64,000 nt of DNA from Paenibacillus aurantius. GTDB lineage: Bacteria; Bacillota; Bacilli; Paenibacillales; NBRC-103111. The stretch lies in contig NZ_CP130318.1 of NCBI RefSeq assembly GCF_032268605.1, positions 2,142,001 through 2,206,000 of the forward strand, in the 5' to 3' direction. A program made the position numbers and the translations under genes. The notes beneath the pieces were generated by a model. The model did not search any database. It was given only the letters and a program-made list of their open reading frames with translations, and was not told the origin of the DNA. Positions 51,817-59,423 of this stretch are shown piece by piece. Each line of letters begins with the position of its first letter. The first letter of the stretch is position 1.

Positions 51817-52692
51817 ATGAACGCAGCCAGCCGGGGTAACCGTTTGTTCGACGTCGTGCTTTACGTGCTGTTATTTATCAGTCTTGTGGCGTGTCTTGCG
51901 CCGTTTCTGCATATCGTTTCCATTTCCATGAGCTCGAATAAGCCGATCCTGTCCGGCCAGGTCACCATTTTTCCGATGGAGCTTAATTTCAGCGCCTACA
52001 GCCGGGTGCTGGCGGATCCGACCATGCTCCGGTCGTTGTGGTTCTCGGCTTACCTGACGGTCATCTTCACCGTCTTCTGTATGGTCATGACCATCTTAGC
52101 CGCCTATCCGCTTACCAAAAAAGAGCTGAAGGGCCGCCGGTTCGTGATGTACCTGATCGTCTTCACCATGTTCTTCAGCGGGGGAATTATTCCCGAATAC
52201 ATCCTCATCAAGCAGCTTCATCTGCTGAATTCCATGTGGTCGCTGGTGCTGCCGCTGCTCGTTAACCCGTTCTATATGATCATCATGATGACCTTCTTCC
52301 AGAATATTCCCAAAAGCCTGGAGGAATCGGCGGAGCTTGACGGCAGCTCGCATTTCGGAACGCTCGTGCGCATTATTCTGCCTCTGTCCATGCCGGTCAT
52401 CGCCACCCTCAGCCTGTTCTACGCGGTCAACCGCTGGAACGGCTTTATGGATACGCTCTTTTATATTACCGATCCGAATCTTTATCCGCTTCAGCTGAAG
52501 CTCTATCAGATGGTAATGAACAGTATGATGACGGACCAGATGCAGATGGAGGGAGCCCAGATCATCCAGGTGCTTCCGGAAAGCCTTAAGGCGGCGAGCA
52601 TCGTTTTCGCTACCCTGCCGATCCTGATCGTTTACCCGTGGCTGCAAAGGTATTTCGTTTCGGGCATCATGCTGGGCTCGGTCAAAGGATGA
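51817..52692 (+). CDS. Sugar ABC transporter permease, LplC/YtcP family
   Basis: A membrane protein of about 291 residues. The N terminus has LFDVVLYVLLFISLVACLAPFLHIVSISMSSNKPILSGQVTIFP in segments, the EAA loop is KSLEESAELDGSSHFGTLVRIILPLSMP, and the end is VYPWLQRYFVSGIMLGSVKG. All are standard for the second permease of this transporter type. The ATG at 51817 is chosen because GGGAAGGAG stands seven bases upstream; a TTG at 51811 is closer than usual. It is the last transport gene of cassette F and is followed by an isomerase gene 19 bp later. Confidence 0.92.
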   Translation: MNAASRGNRLFDVVLYVLLFISLVACLAPFLHIVSISMSSNKPILSGQVTIFPMELNFSAYSRVLADPTMLRSLWFSAYLTVIFTVFCMVMTILAAYPLTKKELKGRRFVMYLIVFTMFFSGGIIPEYILIKQLHLLNSMWSLVLPLLVNPFYMIIMMTFFQNIPKSLEESAELDGSSHFGTLVRIILPLSMPVIATLSLFYAVNRWNGFMDTLFYITDPNLYPLQLKLYQMVMNSMMTDQMQMEGAQIIQVLPESLKAASIVFATLPILIVYPWLQRYFVSGIMLGSVKG

Positions 52693-52711
52693 GATAGAGA
52701 GGAGAGAAACC

Positions 52712-53671
52712 ATGTTGAACAAAGGAACCTATTCCTTTTCCACCTGCTGGAACATACGCAGGCATACGGCCGGACGGGGCATGGTGGAGGAAATCAAAGA
52801 ATTGGGCTTTCAATATGTGGAGCTGAACTACAACGTAACCGACGAGCTGCTCGCCACCATAGAGCCGATGATCGAGAAGGGGGAAATCGGCGTTTCGAGC
52901 GTGCACAATGTCTTTCCTCATGTCCCCGATAAAGACTACGATACCGACTCCGTCATGCTTGGCTTCGATGACGAGGACAAACGAAAGAGGGCCGTGGAGC
53001 TGTTGATCCGTTCGATGGAGTATGCGGACCGGTACGGGGCCAAAGCGGTGGTGGTCCACCCCGGAGAGGTTCCGTTCGATACGAATATCGATGCGGAGCT
53101 TAAACAGATCTACCGGGAGAAAGGCAAGGAATCGGCGGAATACCGCAGCCTGTGGGATGCCATGCTGGAACGGAGGGAAAGGCTGAGTCCCCATTACCGG
53201 CGTCGGATCGAGGAAAGCCTTCACACGGCGGCGGAATATGCCGCTAAGCGGAACTGGAAGGTCGTGCTGGGGATCGAAACGCGTTCCCGCTGCTACCAGA
53301 TGCCGACCTTGATGGAGGCGAAGGCCATCTGCGACAGCCTATCCGGTTCGGGGGTCGGCCTGTGGTTCGACATCGGTCATGCCATGATGATGGAACGGAT
53401 GGGGCTTTATGACAACCCGTCGGAGATCGAGCTCGTCAAGCCTTACGTCTACGGGGTCCACATCCATGAAACGCTGGAGCTTTCGGACCATTGGTGCCCT
53501 TACGTGCACAGCGGGACAGACCGCTGCTTCGATCTGTTCCTTCCCATCATCGACCAGGCCGAGGTTAAGGTCTATGAGCTGAAGGCCGTCTGCGCTCCGG
53601 AGGAAATCCACGAGAGCCATGCCCTGCTGATCAAAAAGCTGGAGACCATGCCTAAGGAGGAAGCGGAATGA
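52712..53671 (+). CDS. Sugar phosphate isomerase/epimerase (xylose isomerase-like TIM barrel)
   Basis: A 319-residue protein of the AP-endonuclease-2 / xylose-isomerase-like barrel superfamily. The N terminus has STCWNIRR and IKELGFQYVELNYN. Metal-site candidates are H in VVVHPGEVPF, E in VVLGIETRSR, D and H in GLWFDIGHAMMMERMG, and H in YGVHIHETLEL. Family members isomerise or epimerise ketoses or sugar phosphates, or act on inositol derivatives, and the exact substrate cannot be read from the sequence. Its stop overlaps the start of the following GH105 gene (ATGA), so the two are coupled. GAGGAGAG precedes the ATG. Confidence 0.85.
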   Translation: MLNKGTYSFSTCWNIRRHTAGRGMVEEIKELGFQYVELNYNVTDELLATIEPMIEKGEIGVSSVHNVFPHVPDKDYDTDSVMLGFDDEDKRKRAVELLIRSMEYADRYGAKAVVVHPGEVPFDTNIDAELKQIYREKGKESAEYRSLWDAMLERRERLSPHYRRRIEESLHTAAEYAAKRNWKVVLGIETRSRCYQMPTLMEAKAICDSLSGSGVGLWFDIGHAMMMERMGLYDNPSEIELVKPYVYGVHIHETLELSDHWCPYVHSGTDRCFDLFLPIIDQAEVKVYELKAVCAPEEIHESHALLIKKLETMPKEEAE

Positions 53672-55971
53672 CGGTCTATCTGGAGGAACAAGAAACGGCG
53701 AGATACCGGTTCGCGGAAGAGGACCGGCTTCTTCTTGCCATGCTCGCGGACCGCTATATAGGCGCCAATCCTCCGGCTCCCTTTCTCTGGCGAACGGTTT
53801 TTCGTTCGGGTTTCGCTCAGACGGAGGACGGCCTTTATGAAATGGATTTGGGTCAGCGCTTCCCGGATTCCCGTTCCGGTCAGTGGGCTTATGCCTTGGG
53901 ACTCGTGTGGAGCGACGGGGAACGGAATCTGGATCTGGCGGTGGAATGCCTGGGGCCCGTGCGTCTGTTCCATAACGGCCAACTCGTCTTTCGCTCCTCG
54001 GTGGGGGATGAGCTCATACCGCAAGCGCGAAGCCGCATCTCCGTCACGTTTACCAAAGGGTGGAATTCGCTCTTCGTCAAAATGCAGGCGACGGCCGCCG
54101 GCTTCGGCTGCCGTCTGGGGGCGGACGAAGCCAAGGTAAGAATTCTTAATATTCTGTCCCCCTTCCGGGAACGGTCGGGACAAGCGGGCTGGGTTTATTC
54201 GGCTCCGATGGACGAGGACCGGTACGCGGAGGGTGCGCTTCCGGACGGCCTGGCGACGGAGCAGGAAACGGGCCTGGCCTGGCTGCCGCAGACCGCCTGG
54301 GCCGGCGGACGGGAGAGCCAGCCGCCCCTTGAGCGGCTGTTCGGCGTGCGTCCCGGGGCTAAGGCCTATGCCTGGTCCCGCCTGGAGGTGGACCGCGTGC
54401 CGGGGGCACGAGCCGTCCCTGTGCGGATAGCTGGGGAATCATCGGGACCAGCAGCGGTATGGATCGGCGGCCGCAAGCTGGTGGACCGGCCGGACGGCGG
54501 CCGCTTCGAGCAAGAAATAGAGCTCCCCTTCGGCTCCCATGAGGTGATGGCCGAAATCCACTGCGGAACCGGCGGGTGGAGCTTCCGCCTAGAAGCCGCG
54601 TGTGCGGGCTCGCCTATGACATGGAAGGCACCCCGGCGGGTGCAGGGTACCGATGAGGCTTGGTTCTACCTCGGGCCCTTGGACGAGGACTTGGTCCTGC
54701 AGCCGGAGGAGCTTGCTTCCCTCCACGCCTTGGCTCCTCTGCCTTCCGAAAGCGGGACCGAAGGAGGGCAGACAGGGTGGCGGCTCGATCTTCCCGACGG
54801 CTGGCTTCGCCCCTATTACGAGAACGCCATGCTGAGCAACAAATGGACGGCGGGAAATATGACGAACTACGCCCGCTGGGACTATCCGCTTGGCGTTACC
54901 ATTTACGGTCTTCTGCAGACGGGCCGTCTTCTCGGGCGGCCGGATATGACCGCCTATGCCGAGGGACATGTGAAGGCGTGCACGGATCTGTTTGCCTACT
55001 CGCTATGGGACAAAGAGAGGTATGGGTTTCCTTCCATCAACCAGCAGCTGGTTAACATGAAAATGCTCGACAACTGCGGCTCCTTCGGGTCAGCGATGCT
55101 GGAGGCCGCCAAGGAACAACCCGGCCGCCTGAATGCGTATGTGCCTGAAATTGCCGAGCGGATCGCCGATTTCATTCTCAACCGGCTTGAGCGCAAGGAG
55201 GACGGGGTTTTCTTTCGCCTGGGAGAGGGGGAGTATTTCGCCGATACGATCTGGGCGGACGACCTGTACATGAGCACCCCGTTCCTGTGCCGTTATGCCG
55301 CCCTTACGGGACAGCCCGGGGCGCTGGACGAAGCGGCCCGCCAATTCCGTCTGTTCCGGTCTTATCTATACATTCCGGAGCACAGGGTGATGTCCCATGT
55401 TTACGATTTCAAATACGGCCGCGCCACCGGCATACCTTGGGGCCGGGGGAACGGCTGGACGATCTTCTCGCTCTCGGAGGTTCTGGAGAACCTGCCGGAC
55501 GGTCATGCGGACCGGCCGTTTCTCCTCGGCTTCTTTCAGGAGCTGTGCGAAGGCTATCTGGCCTTGCAGGGGGAGAGCGGCTTATGGAGGCAGGTCCTGA
55601 CGGACTCGGATGCGTACGAGGAAGCGTCCTGTACGGCGATGTTCGCCTATGCCTTCGCCCGCGGTGTGCGGTACGGCTGGTTTCCCGAGCCGGATGCCTT
55701 CGCCCGCGCAGCGGTCAAAGCCTGGGAAGGCCTGACCGGACGGGTGATCGACCGGCAGGGAAATGTGTACGGGGTATGCAGCGGCTCCCGCTACTCCTTT
55801 ACCCCGGATTATTACAAGGAAGACCTCAGGACGGTAACGAACGACACGCATGGAATCGGAATTATGCTGCTTGCCGGCGCGGAAGTGATCCGTCTCCAGG
55901 AGCAGCTGGCGGCGGGGGCTACCCCCGAGTCGGAACGAGTGGCACGGCCAGAGGAAGGAGCGAAGAGGTAA
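53668..55971 (+). CDS. Long GH105-type unsaturated glucuronyl/galacturonyl hydrolase
   Basis: A 767-residue paralogue of the 725-residue GH105 in cassette B, also without a signal peptide. The beta-rich N-terminal half contains ECLGPVRLFHNGQLVF and KGWNSLFVKMQATAAGFG. The C-terminal (alpha/alpha)6 barrel (about 390-745) has WDYPLGVTIYGLL, NQQLVNMKMLDNCGSFG and TIWADDLYMSTPFLCRYAAL with D531 in the catalytic position, then PWGRGNGWTIFSLSEVL. It should remove an unsaturated uronate from lyase-derived oligosaccharides imported by this cassette. It is coupled to the isomerase gene upstream by an ATGA overlap, and the next gene begins two bases after its stop. Confidence 0.88.
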   Translation: MTVYLEEQETARYRFAEEDRLLLAMLADRYIGANPPAPFLWRTVFRSGFAQTEDGLYEMDLGQRFPDSRSGQWAYALGLVWSDGERNLDLAVECLGPVRLFHNGQLVFRSSVGDELIPQARSRISVTFTKGWNSLFVKMQATAAGFGCRLGADEAKVRILNILSPFRERSGQAGWVYSAPMDEDRYAEGALPDGLATEQETGLAWLPQTAWAGGRESQPPLERLFGVRPGAKAYAWSRLEVDRVPGARAVPVRIAGESSGPAAVWIGGRKLVDRPDGGRFEQEIELPFGSHEVMAEIHCGTGGWSFRLEAACAGSPMTWKAPRRVQGTDEAWFYLGPLDEDLVLQPEELASLHALAPLPSESGTEGGQTGWRLDLPDGWLRPYYENAMLSNKWTAGNMTNYARWDYPLGVTIYGLLQTGRLLGRPDMTAYAEGHVKACTDLFAYSLWDKERYGFPSINQQLVNMKMLDNCGSFGSAMLEAAKEQPGRLNAYVPEIAERIADFILNRLERKEDGVFFRLGEGEYFADTIWADDLYMSTPFLCRYAALTGQPGALDEAARQFRLFRSYLYIPEHRVMSHVYDFKYGRATGIPWGRGNGWTIFSLSEVLENLPDGHADRPFLLGFFQELCEGYLALQGESGLWRQVLTDSDAYEEASCTAMFAYAFARGVRYGWFPEPDAFARAAVKAWEGLTGRVIDRQGNVYGVCSGSRYSFTPDYYKEDLRTVTNDTHGIGIMLLAGAEVIRLQEQLAAGATPESERVARPEEGAKR

Positions 55972-55972
55972 G

Positions 55973-57712
55973 ATGGACGAAATCTATCGTAATTTGGTCA
56001 GGCTGAATGAAGAATGGGCGGAAGCGGGATTGGCGAGGCAGGTCCGGGACCCGGAATCGAAGTATGACGGCGGCATTATTCACGCAGAGACGGGCGTGCC
56101 TTCCCCCAACCATCTGAATACTCCGGCCGTGATGGCTTCTTGGGCGGGGGCTTTCTGCAATCCCGATTCCCGCCGGTATCGCGATCCCCTTCTGCTGGAT
56201 GCGTTTGAGGCAGCGGCCGGCTTCATGGTGAACCGCCAGCATGCGGATGGCACCGTCTCGCTCGGCTCAACGAACTACAACTCCCCTCCGGATACCGCGT
56301 TCGTCGTGGGGGGGTTGTCCCAGGTTTACCGCCTGCTTGGAACGGATGGCTGGCGGGAGGCGGAGGCGGCCGCACAGAAAGTTAAGCTCTTTCTGGAAAG
56401 AACGATTCCCGCTCTGCTGACCGGGGGGGCCCACACCCCTAACCACCGTTGGGTGATAACGGCGGCCCTTGCCCAGCTGTATGAAATTTTCTCCCTTCCC
56501 GAGCTTCTCGACCGGGCAAGAGAGTGGCTCGCGGAAGGGCTCGATATAACCGAGGACGGCGAGTGGACGGAGAGAAGCAACGGAATCTACAATGCCGTCA
56601 GCAACATTTCGCTCTATCATACGGCTCGTGTGATGAATCGTCCCGAACTGCTGGACTATGTCCGCCGCAACCTTCGGATGATGATATATCTCGTCCATCC
56701 GGATGGCGACGTCGTGACCGATTATTCGGGCCGGCAGGATTTGGGCCAAACCTTCGACTTATCCAACTATTTTCTCGTCTGCCGGCTGATGGCGGCCCAC
56801 GACCGCGATCCGCTGATGGCGTCCCTGTCCGATAAGGCGGCTTCTTATCTTTCCTCCTACCGCGAGGGGGTTAACAACCACCCGATGGTCGGCTTGCTCT
56901 TGTTTCCTTCGGGCTTGGACGGAATGGGCCGAGAGCCCTTACCGGACACCTACCGGAAGGCTTTCAACTTGGGCCACCCGGTCCGTGAGCATCTGCGTCT
57001 CTTGGAGGAAACAGGACACCACGGGAAAATCCAGCACAGCTCCATGCATTACGCCTTCGGCTTTCCCGTCGTCCGGATCCGCGAGAAAGACACCAGCATT
57101 ACCATGATGGCGCAGGCCCCTTCCTTCTTCGCGCTTCGCCATGGACAGGCACGTCTTCTGGGCGTCAAGCTGTCGTCGTCCTTCCCTCCCGGCGTCGTCC
57201 CCTTGGAGGAGCTTCGGGTGGAAGAAGACCGGTATACGTTCCGCACGGTGATGGAAAAAGGCTACAGCGGGCCGATTCCGGCGGAGATTCTCGCAGGACT
57301 TCCCGCAAGGGAAGGCGCGAGCCCCTGGTACCTGCTGCCGCATCAGCACCGTCCGGTGACCCATCTGCAGAAGCATGCGCTCGGGGTGGAAGCGGTACCG
57401 GTCACGGGCGGCTGGCAGCTTCGCGTCTTCTCGGATGAGCGGGAGGATGTGTTTACCCAGCTCACCCTTGTCCTGGGCCAGGAGGGAACCGTCGAAGGGG
57501 ACGGGGTAGAGGAGTTTGCGGCGAACCGGTATTTCCTGAAAAAAGGGTCGGTGACCTATGCGGCCGGACCGGATCGGCTCGAAATCAGCGGAGGCGTCTT
57601 CGACCACCGGCTGGGCGAGCTGCGTAACGATGCATGGCCGCCCGGCTGCAAGTATCTGCATTTCAATCTGCTGACCCCGTTTGATCATACGATAGAGCTT
57701 CGTCTGCTATAA
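55973..57712 (+). CDS. Unassigned 579-residue protein, helical-barrel enzyme candidate
   Basis: I do not recognise a named family. The protein has no signal peptide and falls into two parts. The first 330 residues are helical, with GGIIHAETGVPSPNHLNTPAVMASW in segments, LGSTNYNSPPDTAFVVGGLSQVYRLL, GGAHTPNHRWVITAALAQLYEIF and WTERSNGIYNAVSNISLYHTA, as in (alpha/alpha) toroid lyases and hydrolases. The rest is beta-rich, with SSMHYAFGFPVVRIREKDTSITMM, and resembles the C-terminal sheets of heparinase-like lyases. The conserved N, H, D and E residues in the helical part suggest a catalytic cleft. It ends cassette F, directly after the GH105 gene, so it probably acts on the same imported oligosaccharide. 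Confidence 0.72.
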   Translation: MDEIYRNLVRLNEEWAEAGLARQVRDPESKYDGGIIHAETGVPSPNHLNTPAVMASWAGAFCNPDSRRYRDPLLLDAFEAAAGFMVNRQHADGTVSLGSTNYNSPPDTAFVVGGLSQVYRLLGTDGWREAEAAAQKVKLFLERTIPALLTGGAHTPNHRWVITAALAQLYEIFSLPELLDRAREWLAEGLDITEDGEWTERSNGIYNAVSNISLYHTARVMNRPELLDYVRRNLRMMIYLVHPDGDVVTDYSGRQDLGQTFDLSNYFLVCRLMAAHDRDPLMASLSDKAASYLSSYREGVNNHPMVGLLLFPSGLDGMGREPLPDTYRKAFNLGHPVREHLRLLEETGHHGKIQHSSMHYAFGFPVVRIREKDTSITMMAQAPSFFALRHGQARLLGVKLSSSFPPGVVPLEELRVEEDRYTFRTVMEKGYSGPIPAEILAGLPAREGASPWYLLPHQHRPVTHLQKHALGVEAVPVTGGWQLRVFSDEREDVFTQLTLVLGQEGTVEGDGVEEFAANRYFLKKGSVTYAAGPDRLEISGGVFDHRLGELRNDAWPPGCKYLHFNLLTPFDHTIELRLL

Positions 57713-57720
57713 GCGTCCAT

Positions 57721-57750
57721 CCCCCGGCCGATCGGCCGGGGGTTTTTTTT
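57721..57750 (+). terminator. Rho-independent terminator ending cassette F
   Basis: A 22-bp perfect palindrome CCCCCGGCCGA / TCGGCCGGGGG is followed by eight T. Confidence 0.9.
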
Positions 57751-57767
57751 ATGGCAAGGGAAGGCGA

Positions 57768-57944
57768 ATGAAGGCAAGTAAGGCAGGGGAAGCAAGGGAA
57801 GGGAATGCCCCCGAGAAGCAAGCGGCAGCCGCTTTGGCCGGGAGAGCTTCGCCCTGGCTTACGTCGGATGGCGGAAAGGTTCCTCCCCTGGACCCGCTCC
57901 AAAAAGAGGTCTATGGTCCGGTGACAAAAGCTTATCCCGGATAG
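57768..57944 (+). CDS. Possible 58-residue reading frame of unknown function
   Basis: An ATG with GGGAAGG just before it opens a 58-codon frame. The predicted peptide is basic and Ala-rich at the start and ends LQKEVYGPVTKAYPG. I recognise no family, and it lies directly after a strong terminator with no clear promoter. It may be chance or a remnant. Confidence 0.25.
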   Translation: MKASKAGEAREGNAPEKQAAAALAGRASPWLTSDGGKVPPLDPLQKEVYGPVTKAYPG

Positions 57945-58162
57945 CGGCTCCCAGGCTGGAACAGCTGTTTTTACTCCGAATGCCGAGCCGGATTTCCAAT
58001 GGAATCCTTACTTTACCGTACCTGGAAATAGGGGAGCTGGAATATTTTGAATTTTCATCTATACCGCGTCCCGTTTTTTTGTTACAATTTGTCGAGAATG
58101 CTCAGATTCGGATAAGGCATCTCCTATAAAATAATCCGGTTGTACTATGCGACGAAGTGGGG
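57945..58162. other. Intergenic stretch before ketoacyl-synthase-like gene
   Basis: No gene is visible. The last 150 bases are more AT-rich than the surroundings and contain promoter-like words (GTTACAAT near 58081, CTATAAAATAAT near 58124), but none makes a convincing -35/-10 pair. Confidence 0.4.
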
Positions 58163-59353
58163 ATGGAATTGACCAGAATTGTGGTAACGGGATATGGGAT
58201 AAAAGCTCCAGGAGTAGATACTAAGGACCAGTTTAAAGAAGTACTGGAGAAGGGGATTTGTACCCAGCAGCTGGTCCGCGGAATCGGGCCTCACGATTCC
58301 GATCTGGTGCTCGGCGTCGTTGACTCCGAGCTTGACCGTATAGGGGAGAAGAATTACCGGAAGTATCCCCGGGTCGCCAAGCTGGCCATGGCGGCTGCGG
58401 ATTCCGCCTGCACCATGTCCCGGCTTCCCTCGATCGACCCGGCAAGAATCGCCGTTGTTATGGGGACGTCGATCGGAGGCCTGCTTGAAATTGAACGCTA
58501 TGCCGTACTCAGCAACAACCGGCAGTACCGCAAATTCCCTTTATCGGGAGCCGGTGCCGGCAATCCCCAGAGTCTCTCCACGGCGGTAGCCTATCATATC
58601 GGAGCCAAAGGGCTGGTGCTCACGCTCGCCACCGGCTGCACGGCCGGCATGGATGCCATGCTCATGGCCAAAATGCTTCTCGAGACGAACCAGGCCGACA
58701 TCTGCATCGCCGGCGGGTCGGACGCTCCGCTGACCACGGGCTGCATCTACAGCTTCTCCAAGCTGGGCGCTCTTTCCCGGGAGAAGGACGTGGCCGAAGC
58801 GGGCAATCCCTTCTCGAAGGAGACGGAAGGCTTTGTGATGGCGGAAGGGGCCGGGGTGCTGGTGCTGGAGCGGGAGCACGACGCCCGTGGCCGCGGGGCG
58901 GATATTTATGGGGTTATCGAGAATATGGCCTCCAAGAACGACGGGGAATCCATCTTTGATTCCGACCGGACGGGCCGGACGATGACCGAGGTGGTCCAGG
59001 CCGCAGTCGGCGATAAACATCCCACTTACATCAATAGCCAGGCGCTCGGTCTCCACGTGAACGATTATTCCGATTACACGGCCTACATGCGGACGTTCGG
59101 GGAAAGCATTCCCATCACGTCCATTAAAGGCTCCATCGGACATGCCTTCGGGGCAAGCGGGAACCTTCAAACGATTGCCGCGCTCTTGTCCATGGAATAT
59201 AATTTTATTGCACCGACGATCAAATCGACGGGAAAGGGCTTTGAAGAGCTTCCCATCGCCTTCGAGCCGCATTATACGCCGGTGGACCGGGTAGCGGTTA
59301 CCGCGCATGGTTACGGCGGAAACAACACTTGTCTGCTTCTCGCCAAATATTAA
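58163..59353 (+). CDS. Beta-ketoacyl synthase-like protein with a catalytic His replaced by Gln
   Basis: A condensing-enzyme fold protein of about 396 residues, starting near MELTRIVVTGYGIKAPG. The nucleophile C159 lies in LTLATGCTAGMDAM. The second catalytic His is kept as H327 in SIKGSIGHAFGASGN, including the preceding Lys. At the position of the first catalytic His (N-A-H-G-T-S-T-P in FabF) the protein reads INSQALGLHVND, so Q293 replaces the His. The end TAHGYGGNNTC corresponds to the FabF N-S-F-G-F-G-G-T-N loop. No acyl carrier protein or fatty acid gene lies nearby. It may have altered chemistry or a partner role. The start is uncertain: GTG 58157, ATG 58163 and TTG 58169 are all weakly supported. 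Confidence 0.85.
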   Translation: MELTRIVVTGYGIKAPGVDTKDQFKEVLEKGICTQQLVRGIGPHDSDLVLGVVDSELDRIGEKNYRKYPRVAKLAMAAADSACTMSRLPSIDPARIAVVMGTSIGGLLEIERYAVLSNNRQYRKFPLSGAGAGNPQSLSTAVAYHIGAKGLVLTLATGCTAGMDAMLMAKMLLETNQADICIAGGSDAPLTTGCIYSFSKLGALSREKDVAEAGNPFSKETEGFVMAEGAGVLVLEREHDARGRGADIYGVIENMASKNDGESIFDSDRTGRTMTEVVQAAVGDKHPTYINSQALGLHVNDYSDYTAYMRTFGESIPITSIKGSIGHAFGASGNLQTIAALLSMEYNFIAPTIKSTGKGFEELPIAFEPHYTPVDRVAVTAHGYGGNNTCLLLAKY

Positions 59354-59423
59354 TCGTTATTTCTAGACATCCCTCACAGGACTTATTGCCACATATCGGG
59401 TTTCATCGGAAAGGGGGAGTTCC

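Noticed and set aside
57663-57902. A 79-codon minus-strand frame across the cassette F terminator
   Set aside because: It runs through a perfect terminator palindrome and has no recognisable features.
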